Origin: Tigriopus japonicus | Lineage: Eukaryota; Arthropoda; Copepoda; Harpacticoida; Harpacticidae | Assembly (NCBI GenBank): GCA_010645155.1 | Contig: CM021314.1 | Location: 1,210,102 to 1,274,101 of the forward strand | Reading direction: 5' to 3' | DNA length: 64,000 bases | Shown here: piece after piece, positions 14,101 through 26,042 of the stretch | Numbering within the stretch: position 1 is the stretch's first letter | Layout of the letters: each line of letters begins with the position of its first letter | Translations under genes and position numbers: made by a program | The notes under the pieces: generated by a model | What the model saw: only the letters and a program-made list of their open reading frames with translations | Told to the model about the DNA's origin: nothing | The model's database searches: none

Positions 14101-14239
14101 ATGTAGTACTTACTCTATCTCTGGATCGGTTTAATTCCAGATTGAAGGATGGATCGCTGTCGAGTGAAGGAGTGACCGATAAATCCATAACTTCATGTCC
14201 AATCAAAATCATCATCCAGACGTCCCTCAGCCAGAGGCG

Positions 14240-14345
14240 ATGTCCAAGGCAATCAGTTCCCATTGGCGACAAAGAAAATGGAAGAGGAAACGACGATTAG
14301 TGGGCTCGATTAGCCCATTTCTACAACTGCACAGATTCACGTCAG
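14240..14345 (+). other. possible alternative first coding exon of the CBM14 gene
   Basis: An ATG at 14240 opens 35 codons rich in Arg/Lys (MSKAISSHWRQRKWKRKRR...) and stops at a donor-like CAG/GTATGG, one base into a Gly codon. A good acceptor, with a pyrimidine run ending TTTTTTCAG, lies at 14634. Splicing there completes the Gly codon and continues in frame into the hydrophobic GLGFIVVTLTCL segment of the big protein. This would replace the unspliced start at 14591. Both models give a membrane-targeting N terminus, and only transcript data can decide. Confidence 0.35.
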
Positions 14346-14590
14346 GTATGGTTCATGATAGGTAACTCGAATTGACGCTACTTCCAGTGTATGTAGCAAA
14401 CGCCAAATTAGGTCAGGGGCCTCTTGAATGAGGGACTATTTTTTCTGGAAGAATGCCAGTCGTCTTGTCGACAATGCCACTTAATCGGGCCTGATCTTTG
14501 GTTTGAACCGTGTCAGATGTTAGCTCATCTATTCCCGCACATTTTGGGTGCCAGTTAGTCAGTTGGATGAATAGTTCTTTCACTTTCCGC

Positions 14591-17500
14591 ATGTTGAAAC
14601 AAAACACTTTCATTTCCTCCTCGTTTTTTTCAGGCCTGGGATTTATCGTCGTCACTCTGACCTGTTTAAGTGATTGGACTCAGGCATTGGATATTGACCC
14701 CACGTCCAGTAGTAATATTTCCCTGGCTAGTACACCTGCTTCAGATGTGGAATCACTCCTCAAGGAGGTTCCAACCGATTTAAGCCAAGCCTCGAAACAA
14801 GCCTCCTCTGGTGATGAACTCAAGCCTGAGGAAGTTTATGCTTACGATTACTCTGAGCTTGGGTCTGGAGTGCCGGCTTACTATGAATACCCAGATGGAG
14901 TGCCGTATCAGTACTATCAAGACGGGGAAACTGACCCGTCGTTGTCCAGTCAGGATAGTAGGCAGAGTGAGAGTCCACCGGTAAATCAACTTGATCCCAA
15001 CATAGAGTCAAGCCAGAGTCAAATGTTAGAGAAAGCCCCTTTGGAATCTCAGCCTTCCGAAGCACCAATCCAACCTGAATCTCAAGAGGAAATCCAAAAC
15101 ACACCCGCTCAATACGCCATGTCTACTCAGGTCGGTGAAGCAGATGCTTCTCCTGATATGGAAAAGGCCAATGAGAAAATGGAAAAAATTCTGTCGGAAC
15201 CAGTGGATCCAAACGATCCAGTTCTTCACGAGGTGTTCCCTCAATTTGCCGCCGAATACAAAGCAGACATGGAGGAAGAAGCTCGAGGATTGGAGGAATT
15301 CTCCTTCGTGAATCAGTCAGATTTCACGTTGATGAACGAGAAAGGCGATGTGGAAACATACGGAAATATTGACGATCTAGACGAGGTGTTGGATGAACTC
15401 TCTCGAGGCCAAAATCGAATGGACAATGGCGAAAAAAACCAACAATCGACTCACGAGCAACTTTTGTCTGCTCTGAGCGAGACCGGCGGAACGACCACAT
15501 TAATGTTATTCAATATCTTCACGCCTGACGAAGTAGACTTCTTGTCCGAATTAGTGGGTGAAGACGTTGTGAATGAGCTTAAAGACGAAGTGCAGAGTGA
15601 CTTGAAAGAAGCGAATCATGAAAATCCACAGGATCCACAAGATGCCGAGAACACCGAGACGTTACAAGTCAGAGAATCATTGCAAGCATACAACCATCCT
15701 CACGCTACTTCGTCAAGGCGCCCGTTTCTTCCCAATCCATCGGTTCCAAAAAACGCCCGACCTTCCTCCCGAGACAGCACAGACCTCCTGGGTTCAAGTT
15801 CAGCCGAACCTAGCCGGTTCTCAACCACCACCAATGCTCAAGGTCTTGTGGAGGAAGGGTTACAAATTGTCACTCGGAAGCCAGAAATGACGTATTCCTA
15901 CACTATTGACTCTTTGAATCGAGGCACCTCTGAAGCAAGCTCTTCAACAACAGCATTTTCGCCACCCCATGCCTTTGTAACCAAGCCACCAAATCAGAAG
16001 GTGGAGGAGAGAAAGAAAAAATTCAAAAACCTATTGGAAAAGTTGTCTTCAAAGTATAGCCATCGACTCAAGAAACCAAATGAGCCATCCTCTGAAGAAA
16101 AGAAAGCTGAAGAGGAAGACGACGATGTGACGACGGACAAAATGAAGGCGATGATTGAGAACTTGAAAAAGAGTCTTGAAAACACCAGACCTGGTGTTAA
16201 TCGCCTCACTTTGGACGATGTGTACAAGGTCCAGCCCCACACTTTCTCCACTCCAAGTTACGAAAGGACCACCACATCTAAACCAGTACCATTGAAATCG
16301 GTCAAGAGTATGATTGGTGATAAGATCAAGTCCCTTGGTGGGGGAATCCACAGGCTCGAGTTGGACGATGTCATCGACTTGGATGTGGTAAATATTCAGA
16401 AAGCCAAATCAAAAGACTCGGATTCAGACTCATCTGATTCACAACAGGAAATGACCTCAGTGCCAAGTCCACTTGAACCACAAGGTCCTCCAAATTCAAA
16501 ACATTTGCCCAAACGTCAAATCGTTCATCCCAAGCTTATGTACCAAAGAGCTAATCCAGACATTATCCATAGACCGTCCATCAACTTGAAGAGTGCCATA
16601 ACGCCATCTCCAGACATTGCCACTGCTGAAAGCGTCAAGCTAAACCAGAGACCTTTGATTGCTCGGTACACAGACGCCTATTCTTTTGCCCCAAGGAGAC
16701 CAGGCAGTAATTACCGAAAAGGCTCCTATATGTCCATACAGGCTACGGGGAGCACGCTGGATCCATATCCAGAAACCAAGGAACTTCCACCCTATCACTA
16801 TCCAACCTCAGGTCACTTGATACCGGCCACAGTTTCTCCAGTGAGTCGGTACCATTCCACTACTCTGCGGCCAGTTTCAAGACCTACCCCACCCCCAAAT
16901 CCTAGTCCAAGTACAACAGGAAGCCCGTATTATTTTGCATCCACAACCTATCCACTAGAGTACCAAGAGTCCTCGGACCAAGCTACAACCCCAAAATATG
17001 TCCTGAGCAGCTCTATCCGAGAAGGCAAGCATCATGATGGTTATGAACAATCTTCTCCGACGCACTTTCCCCCACCGTCCTCTCAATACAAACAACCCAG
17101 CCTTCAATTTCATGGCAAAAAGACCAAAAGCGAAGAGATCAGCGTGACTCCCAAAAATATTCCACATTATTCTACGCCATCATATGAGGACGAGACTCAT
17201 TCAAGCCCAACGCCTCAACCCCAAAAGTATTCCACCACTAAATCTCCACATGACTTTCCGGAAACAGTTAAGAGTTATCTCCCACCCTCAAAGGAATACT
17301 TACCGCCAACATCAGACCAAAAAGATCATCATCAATATGAAATGAAACACTATCAAGCTCCCCATACGGATTACCTGCCACCATATGATCACAAGGAGAG
17401 CATGAAACATTATCAGACTCCAGATAGAGAATATCTCCCTCCAGATCACAGTAGGGACATGGGCAAATATGTTCCACCTTCTAAGGAGTATCTCCCTCCC

Positions 17501-20500
17501 AAGGGTTCGCACCATTCCAAAAAGACGGGCTATAAATCTGACACAAATATGCAACATGAGTCTGCACCAAGCAAGGAGTACGTTCCTCCTAGAGACTACA
17601 TGACCAAATATTCTGTTCCACATAAAAATTATCTCCCACCTCATAAGGATATGACTCATATGAAACCCCCCAGGTCAGATTATCTTGAACCTGAGTTGGG
17701 AGTAGGGATTGAGCTCGACTACAATGAAAGTGACATGAGCCAAATGAAACCCCCAAATAAGGGTTACTTGCCACCACATAGAGATATGACGCACATGAAG
17801 CCCCCAGTAGGACAGTATCATATTCCTTCAGACCAAATGAAACATTACAATCCACCAAACAAGAATTACCTTCCTCCACACAAAGATATGGAACATTATA
17901 CCCCACCAAACAAAGGATACCTCCCTCCTCATGAAGACATGAAACACTACAAGCCTCCAAACCAAGGCTACTTACCACCTCACGAAGATATGGAACACTA
18001 CAAACCTCCAAATAAAGGATATCTACCACCTCACGAAGACATGGAACACTACAAACCTCCAAACAAGGGATATCTTCCCCCGCATGAAGACATGGAACAT
18101 TACAAACCTCCAAACAAGGGGTATCTTCCCCCGCATGAAGACATGGAACATTACAAACCTCCAAACAAGGGGTATCTACCACCTCACAAAGACATGGAGC
18201 ACTACCAACCACCCAATCAAGGTTACCTACCCCCTCACAAGGACATGGAAAATTACAAGCCTCCGAACAAGGGATATCTTCCTCCTCACGAAGACATGGA
18301 ACATTACAAGCCTCCAAACAAGGGATATCTGCCTCCTCACGAAGACATGGAACATTACAAACCTCCAAACAAGGGATATCTTCCTCCTCACGAAGACATG
18401 GAACACTACAAACCTCCAAACAAGGGATATCTTCCCCCGCACGAGGACATGGAACATTACAAACCACCAAACAAGGGATATCTTCCACCCCACGAGGACA
18501 TGGAACATTACAAACCACCAAACAAGGGATATCTTCCACCCCACGAGGATATGGAACATTACAATCCTCCGAACAAAGGATATCTACCACCTCACGAGGA
18601 CATGGAACATTACAAACCTCCAAACAAAGGATATCTACCACCTCACAAAGATATGGAGCACTATAACCCCCCAAACAAAGGATACCTTCCCCCACATGAA
18701 GACATGGAACATTACAAACCGCCAACCAAGGGATATCTTCCACCCTACGAGGACATGGAACATTATAAGCCTCCGAACAAAGGATATTTACCACCTCACG
18801 AAGACATGGAACATTATAAGCCTCCGAACAAAGGATATTTACCACCTCACGAAGACATGGAACACTACAAACCTCCAAATAAAGGATATCTACCACCTCA
18901 CGAAGACATGGAACACTACAAACCTCCAAACAAGGGATATCTTCCCCCGCATGAAGACATGGAACATTACAAACCTCCAAACAAGGGATATCTTCCACCC
19001 CACGAGGACATGGAGCACTACCAGCCACCACATCAAGGTTACCTACCTCCTAACGAGGGTATGGATCATTACAAGCCTCCAGACAAGGGATATCTACCAC
19101 CTCACAAAGATATGGAGCATTATAAACCCCCAAACAAAGGATACCTTCCGCCACATGAAGATAAGGACGAAATGACCGAGTACCAGCCTCCCTCTAAAGG
19201 TTATTTACCTCCACACTCCGATATGCATCATATGCAGCCACCAACAGGCGATTTCTTTGTTGACAAGGACCAAATGTCACAATTCAGGCCTCCTTCAAAG
19301 GGATATCTTCCACCCAAAGATGGAATGAAACATCTGCAAACTCCTTCAAAAGATTATTTGCCACCTAAGTCTACCACCAGCTATGTGACACCACATCCTG
19401 ATCTCAGTCATGTGCACACTCCGGCGTATTCTGATGATGGTCACGACATGAAACACATGCATCCTCCAGATCAATCTTACAAGCAACCTCATGATGGAAT
19501 GGATCATCTTCACCCTCCAAGCCATGGATATCTACCTCCAACGAAAAGACCTGCCCTCTCCCCTGCCCATTATGAATCTTGCCCAAAATTAGCTCCCAAG
19601 TCGGGAGAGATGTGCAAAGGCCATCAAAAGGACACTTGTGCTGAGCATGGTACCCGAGATAAACATTGCCCATATGAAGGCTTATGTTGCTTTGATGGTT
19701 GCGCTCATGTTTGTTTGCCTCCTGATTACGGATCAGCAAATGCCAGTACCACAACTAAGGCTGCCATTCCGTCAACCCTGGCTCCTTATCAGAACAAGAG
19801 CTCTCTGAGAAACTTTTGCCCACAAGTGAAGAAAAGGGAGTCATGTGAACACGCTATTCATCAGTGTTGGAGTCCTGGCGTTCCAGATGTAGATTGCCCA
19901 GGTAGTGGATTATGTTGCCACGATGGCTGCACAAATGTCTGTATCAATGGATACCATCAGATTGAAAGCTCTTTCCACCTTCACCATCATCATCACGTCA
20001 GCTACCATGTGCCACCTAATTCAAAGTACCTGGTTCCCGGGTCGCAATATATTCCGTATGAAGTATTACATGGACCAAACCCAAAGGGCTTGGGTGTAAG
20101 TGAACTTTTGGACCAGTATCTGAACCACAGGCAAAATCCTCATCACCAGAAGGCATCAACTCACAAACATCCTTATGAACATGAGTCTCAGCCTCATCAG
20201 GGATCAGTTGCTCAACATCCAGCCATTCCACCGACACATGGAATGGAAGAAATCTATTCCTTAAAGGAGCTCGAAAATATGGAACTTGAGGACTACCATC
20301 CCGCCCATTCATCAAATGCTCAACACCATGATGAACATAAACCAGTTATCCTATCGCCACCAAATCATTACAGGCCTCCAGCTTTGGGATACTTGCCCCC
20401 AGATCAGCGTGGTCACGCCCATTTTTCCAGGGACCATATGAATCTTGATCAACACTTTGAATTGCCTTCCAAGTCTTATCTGCCACCAAAAGTTCATCCG

Positions 20501-23500
20501 GACTTAGGCGAGGAAAGCCATATGATGCACTTTTCCCCGCCCACACATGGGTATCTTCCCCCACCAAAAGAAAAAACTCCAAAATCTCTCCATGCCTCAA
20601 GGCATTATCTTCCACCAAGTCAAGGTTATGAAAGCCCAAGTCCAAGACCAAAAGGATATTCCACCAGAATAGAATTCCAAGATTTCCAGCCACCTTCTAA
20701 GGCATATTTGCCCCCACCAGCAGGACGATATTCCAGCAAACTAGAGGTGAAGGAGCCTACACATGATATTAAAAGACAAGGAGATAATCATATCAACAAA
20801 AGTGAAGACCCAAAAGCAAAGCCTTCAAGATTGTATTTGCCACCAGAAAAAGGTAACTCAAATGACAAAAGTGCCATGAATCACTACAAACCACCCTCTA
20901 AAGACTATCTCCCTCCTCTGGAAGAAGATTTTGAGGGCGATGATGATTTGCTAAACCATTATACACCACCGAAAAGTGAATATCTACCACCAGGAAAACC
21001 TGCTCATCCATCCAAGGCCAACGGAGGCAAGTCTGAAAAAATCCACGAGTCCCATGGTCCTGATGAACACTTAAGCCCACCTAAGCATGGTTACCTTCCA
21101 CCTAAGGCTGAAAAGATGGGTGAACAACATCTAAAACCACCCTCAAGTGACTATTTGCCACCTAAATCAAAAGATTCCCAAATCGGCACTCATTACAAGC
21201 CTCCTACTCATGGATACATTCCACCTAAGGACGTAAACGAAAAGAAGACTCATCATATTGAAAGCCATTATGAGGTTCCAAATTCTGACTACCTGCCACC
21301 CAAAGTGGAAGCACATAAAGAACAATCCCATAACAATCTGAAACCACCACACAAAGAGTACCTTCCTCCGAAAGAGGGCAAAAAGGACCTCAATTCCCAC
21401 TACGAGCCTCCATCTCATGGTTACCTCCCTCCAAAAAATCAAGGTTTCAAAAAGATAAATGATCAGTATGAGGTACCCAATTACGAATATCTCCCACCAG
21501 ACAATAACAAGGTGGATAATAAATATCAGCATCTGAAACCTCCGTCAGGCGAATATCTTCCACCTAAGCGAGAGGATACCAAATCAATTAATGACCATTA
21601 CGAAGTACCTAGTCATGACTATCTTCCCCCACACAAAAGTCAAGACGACGATGAACACCAGCACTTGAAGCCCCCCTCAGGAGAGTATCTGCCACCGAAA
21701 GGAAACCAGCCAGACATTGGAACACATTATCAACCACCATCTAAAGGCTACCTTCCACCAGAGAGTCACCACGAAAATGATGCCCACCAGCATCTGGAAC
21801 CCCCTTCGGGGGAATATCTTCCACCCAAGGGAAAGACCTCTGCCATTGATACACATTATCAGCCACCTTCACATGGGTACCTTCCGCCAAAAGAAGGCCA
21901 ACATGATGAAGGCCATCGTCACCTTAAACCCCCTTCAGGGGAGTATCTTCCTCCACGAGAAAATAAGCCTGAAATAGGAACTCACTACCAACCACCTTCT
22001 CATGGTTACCTTCCACCAGATAATGGACATGAAGATGATGCTCACCTACATTTGAAACCTCCATCTGGCGAATACTTGCCACCTCAGGGGAAAGCTGCTG
22101 AAATAGGCACACATTATCAGCCACCCTCTCATGGCTATCTGCCACCCAAAAATGGTCAAAAAGATGACAACCATCAGCATTTGAAGCCACCTTCCGGAGA
22201 GTATCTTCCACCCAAAGGAAAAGGTGCTGAACTTGAAACTCATTATCAACCTCCTTCCCATGGTTACCTTCCACCTGAAAATGAGGCTCCAAACCTTGAT
22301 AATCATTATCAGGCACCCACCCGTGATTATTTGCCACCAAAAAAAGAAAATGAAAAACGTCATGAACAAAGTGATCATCAGCACCTCAAACCGCCATCCG
22401 GAGAGTATTTGCCTCCAAAAGGGGCAGATCCAGAGATTGGTATCCACTATGAGCCTCCATCTCACGGCTATTTACCTCCTCCAAACAAAGACTATTCGTC
22501 CCAAGACGTTGACAAACGACCCAAGTACGACCAACATCTGAAGCCACCTTCAAGTGGATATCTTCCTCCTAAGAAAGAAGCCTCTAAGCTTGACAATCTG
22601 TTGTCCCCTCCATCGCATGGTTATTTGCCTCCGACTCATCATGAATCTGATCATCAAGATCATTCTTTAGACGAAGTGCACTTGAAGCCTCCTTCAAGTG
22701 ATTACCTCCCACCAAAAGGAACTGAACATCATGGAAAGGATCAAACCAACTACTCCAATTTGAAGCCACCTTCTCATGATTACTTGCCTCCTAAAGAGGT
22801 GACCCAGGTTACAGTGACTCCACATAGCATATCCGTGTCCGAACAATATCAGCCATCCTCACCTGGAACTACACCTTATCATGTCCCACCGTCATATCCA
22901 ACTTCTGCTCCAGAAGCCCAGTCAATTTCCCTTGAGCCAAACATCTTGATTAATGGCAAATCATACAAGTTAGACGTTCCAGGCAGTACTGCAGTCACCG
23001 TGTCTCCAAATAACCACCTTCAAAATGCTCTTCCCCCACATTCAATCAATATCCAAATTAACATACCCAACAAGGACGAGTTCACAATTGGAAAAGGAAT
23101 ACAAGGTTTAGGTGGTAGCCATTATAACTCTCCTGAAATGGAGGAGAAAAAGTACGGGCCAAAAGTGCCAGAATATATTCCAGGATCGCCAGCAGTGGAA
23201 TACACAGGTCCTGAAGATGAAAACAAGCATCATGAGGCCAAACCCTCTTACTACCCAGATCATGAAAGTTACAATGACGGGTATGGTTATGGATTCAATT
23301 TGCCTAAACCTCAGTATCACAAAACAAAAGATCATCCGCCAAGAAAGTATATTTCCACTAAAGATCATTTGAGAAATTACAACCCGCAATATTTACCCAC
23401 AGTTCCTAAAAATGTGCCTTATCCTCCGTACCTTCCACCCTCTCCATTCCCATTAGGCCATGAAGATGGGTCTTATCTCTTCGGTTATGAGAACAAAGAT

Positions 23501-25716
23501 GACTTGTACCATGCACCTGGAGCACAGTATTTGCCACCAATTGATAGTAGCATCGTGCACCCCCATCTTTTGCCGCATCCAGGAAATGGCCATGGACATG
23601 ATGGACCTCCCAAACTGCCCAGCTATCAATCTCATCACGGGGAGAGCTCCCCGGATCATATTCTCTCTCCACCAAAAGAATCATACTTGCCACCTGATGA
23701 CTACGTTCCTCCACCAACTCCTGATGATTACATCCCCCCGCCAAGTGAGATTCCCAGCAAAAGTAATGGGTACATCCCTCCACCCCCTGAGCCTCCATCC
23801 CTTACTGACGACTACCTGCCTCCACGAGTTGAAGGTGCCAAGCCTGATTACATTCCTCCTCCACCGAGAGATGTATTGCCAGATTTGGATGAAGTGGATG
23901 CTGAGGATATTCCCGAGCCTCCCTCTCCAGAAGAAGTATCTGCCCAACAAGTAGTTAACAGTCAAACTCTACCCCCGAGCTCATCTAGTGACCACTACAT
24001 TCCACCTAAAACAATGCATGATATCCCCAAGAACTTTATGAGACCGGAGGATGTTCCAGAAGAGATTCCGGAGCCACCAGCACCCACTGAAATAGATGCT
24101 GAGACCATATCAGAGCCGCCAGAACCTTTTCTGGGATTGGCCAAACTTACCAATGGCACTGGTATTGAGGAATCGGATGAACCCAAACTGCCCCCAATGC
24201 CTACCTTAGCTCCACCTCAACCTGACAAGTTCTTGCCTTTGCTAAGGGAACTTAGCCCAGAATTGCTTAAAAAATTGGGAATCAGTGTGAACCGGCCAAA
24301 CCCCAATGCAGCTCAAGCCAATTTCATTCCTGGAGTTCCAGGCAAAGACTATCCTGATTTCAAGTCTATTCCACCAACCGCCTTCTCCTGTGAAAATTTT
24401 ATTTTGGAAGGATTTTACGCCGACACTTTCACTTCGTGTCAGGTGAGATTTGCGATAACATCATAAAGTTAAAGGCATATATACCTCATGCACCTTTTTT
24501 GTATTTGTAGGCGTTCCATGTATGTGAGTCTGGAAAGAGACAGTCCAGTTTCCTTTGTCCAAGGGGAACCATCTTCAATCAAAAGCATCGTGTTTGTGAC
24601 TGGTGGTACAATGTCCAGTGCGAGGACTCGGCTGAGTTCTACGACCTCAATTTGGATCTAATCTTGTTGGAGAATAAGAAAAACAAAGCCAGCTTGAGCA
24701 TCCCGCCACCCATTGATCCCTTCTCGGTGGCTGGTGTCGACAGCAACCTACTTTCAGGATTGGAAAGTGATAGCAGTCTTCTTGGAGGATTTGGAGCACA
24801 ACTCCTCAATAGCATTGGCATGATGAACGTTATGAATGGGATCGACAGAAGTGACACTGGGCCATCTCTGGATTCTTCCAAGCTCCGTATACGAAATAGA
24901 CCCACGAAAACTCCACCAATCAACTCATTGAAGTCTCCTTCTGAGGATCTATTCAAAGGGAAACAAGGTTCTTTTGTAAATAAACTCTCTGACTTGAACC
25001 AAAACGACATTGACGACATGACTTCCGACGAACTCTCAAAACTTGCTAGTAGCCTAGCGACCCTTGAGCAGCTATCAAAAGATCTGGAACACTTTGACGA
25101 TAACGAAATGAAAGAGTTACTTTCCCGTAAATCCAGTCCTCCATCAAGACTGCCAACTAACAAATTTCTTCCACGCAGCGGCCGCATTGGCCCAACCAGG
25201 AGCGCCTCCCGTAGATCTGATGATGACAGTGACGCATCAGTCCTTTCGGAATCCCGGAAGGCAAGTGTGGCAGCAAGCCTTTGTGAATTCATGAACATTT
25301 GTGACAATGTCGAGAGTTCTCCAGAGAGCGCCAGGAAATATCCTGCTGACGAGCTCTCAAAGAAGAACACTGACTCAAAAATTGTGAACCCTGTTCCTGA
25401 TCCGGTTGAAACTACCGTGAACCCTTTGTTACGAACAGGGGAGAAGACGGCCTCCGAAATTGCCGCTTTGGTGGCCAAAACAAAAGCTTACTTAAAAGAA
25501 AAATCTTTGGACCTGGACGTGGCTGGGTCTGAAATCGTTGAGCACTCAGTTGACAACAAGAACACATTAGAGACACACAGTGATTTTCGGTTGCGTGATG
25601 ACAACATTGATCGAGACACAACAACTTGGAATCCAACAACAAGCCATGCTTTCACCGAGAGCCAATCAGACGTATCGTCGTCCTCTGAGTGGACACCAAT
25701 TGGTAGCCTAAATTAG
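14591..25716 (+). CDS. giant secreted GYLPP-repeat protein with two WAP-like domains and a CBM14 chitin-binding domain
   Basis: There are two exons, 14591-24442 and 24511-25716. The intron is phase 0 (CAG/GTGAGA ... TTGTAG/GCG) and interrupts the CBM14 domain. The product is about 3,685 residues. In order: a signal peptide (residues 1-32, core GLGFIVVTLTCL, likely cut after TQA); an acidic, Ser/Pro-rich region; a tandem 17-residue array (about 1081-1525); two eight-cysteine WAP-like cores (about 1663-1708 and 1743-1784, each ending LCCxDGCxxVC); a His cluster; a second, looser array alternating HLKPPSGEYLPP and HYQPPSHGYLPP; a Pro-rich region; a six-cysteine CBM14/peritrophin-A domain (3267-3321, ending VCDWWYNVQC); and a Ser/Asp-rich tail of about 360 residues. 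CBM14 binds chitin, so a cuticular or matrix protein related to CPAP1 proteins is the best inference; the Tyr-rich repeats could be cross-linked. The start at 14591 gives the cleanest signal peptide, but an upstream spliced start is possible. The family name is uncertain; the domains are clear. Confidence 0.9.
17831..19170 (+). repeat. 51-base tandem coding repeat (17-residue GYLPP unit)
   Basis: About 26 consecutive copies of a 51-base unit encode variants of EDMEHYKPPNKGYLPPH. Neighbouring units are nearly identical at DNA level, including synonymous sites, while edge units (for example with NPPNKN or QPPHQG) diverge. That pattern fits recent expansion and homogenisation. The unit is a multiple of three and stop-free in other frames, so long spurious open frames arise on both strands (18084-19175 plus, 17589-19031 minus). 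Confidence 0.97.
19579..19940 (+). other. two WAP-like four-disulfide core domains within the giant protein
   Basis: Each domain has eight cysteines in WAP order: C, C, C, C, CC, C, C. The first runs from SCPKLAPKSGEMC to LCCFDGCAHVC and the second from NFCPQVKKRESC to LCCHDGCTNVC. They are separated by about 34 residues rich in Ser/Thr/Ala. WAP cores often act as protease inhibitors or antimicrobial modules, but the inhibitory loop cannot be judged by eye. No other cysteine-rich module is seen between the repeat arrays. Confidence 0.75.
21660..22305 (+). repeat. 129-base composite coding repeat (43-residue unit)
   Basis: Five consecutive units pair HLKPPSGEYLPP with HYQPPSHGYLPP, separated by charged spacers of about nine and ten residues (KGKxxEIGT, and D/E/H/Q-rich). 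Units differ at many third positions and in the spacers, so this array is older or less homogenised than the 51-base array. Flanking sequence from about 20870 to 22800 carries looser versions of the same pair. Confidence 0.85.
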
Positions 25717-25810
25717 GTGACTTTTAAATCGAATTAATGTTAATTACTATATATGTTCATCATCAAAGTGTGGATGTATTTCTATGAAGTTATGTATTGA
25801 ATACCGTAAC

Positions 25811-25816
25811 AATAAA
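25811..25816 (+). promoter_or_regulatory. polyadenylation signal of the giant CBM14 gene
   Basis: AATAAA lies 95 bases after the stop codon, followed by a T-rich stretch (GTTTTGTTTTAAC). The interval to the stop codon of the convergent lachesin gene (26043) is only about 330 bases, so the two 3' untranslated regions lie close together or overlap. Confidence 0.65.
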
Positions 25817-26042
25817 TTTAGTCGGATCGTTTTGTTTTAACTTAACAATTGGCCTTGTATAAACCAGAATGGAAGGACCCTGGGAAGTACAAATCAGAAG
25901 AAAAGCATTGAGTTCGAGGACACAAGTACATTGTACAATCATGTGATTAGTGCTTGTGTTGAGCTAAGAACAGACAGTCTGACATTGCTGCTAGAAGCGA
26001 AATTCGTCTGAGCTTCGTTACTAAAGTATACTTTTAATGAGT

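Larger units (their letters stand above)
6440..14239. other. long gene-poor stretch
   Basis: No open frame here looks like a known protein. The largest (8184-8684 plus, 166 codons; 9913-10377 minus, 154 codons; 7362-7784 plus, 140 codons) have no recognisable domain or composition bias typical of coding sequence. The stretch holds a GTTC microsatellite at 10651-10677 and a SINE-like copy at 11061-11150. The last kilobase probably contains the promoter and possibly a 5' exon of the large CBM14 gene. Confidence 0.45.

Noticed and set aside
17589..19031. 480-codon cysteine-rich open frame on the minus strand
   Set aside because: It is antisense to the 51-base coding array; a stop-free unit whose length is a multiple of three keeps alternative frames open. 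The Cys/Leu periodicity simply mirrors the repeat.
18084..19175. 363-codon open frame on the plus strand, rich in TWNITNLQT motifs
   Set aside because: It is a second-frame shadow of the same 51-base array, without its own signal peptide or domain.
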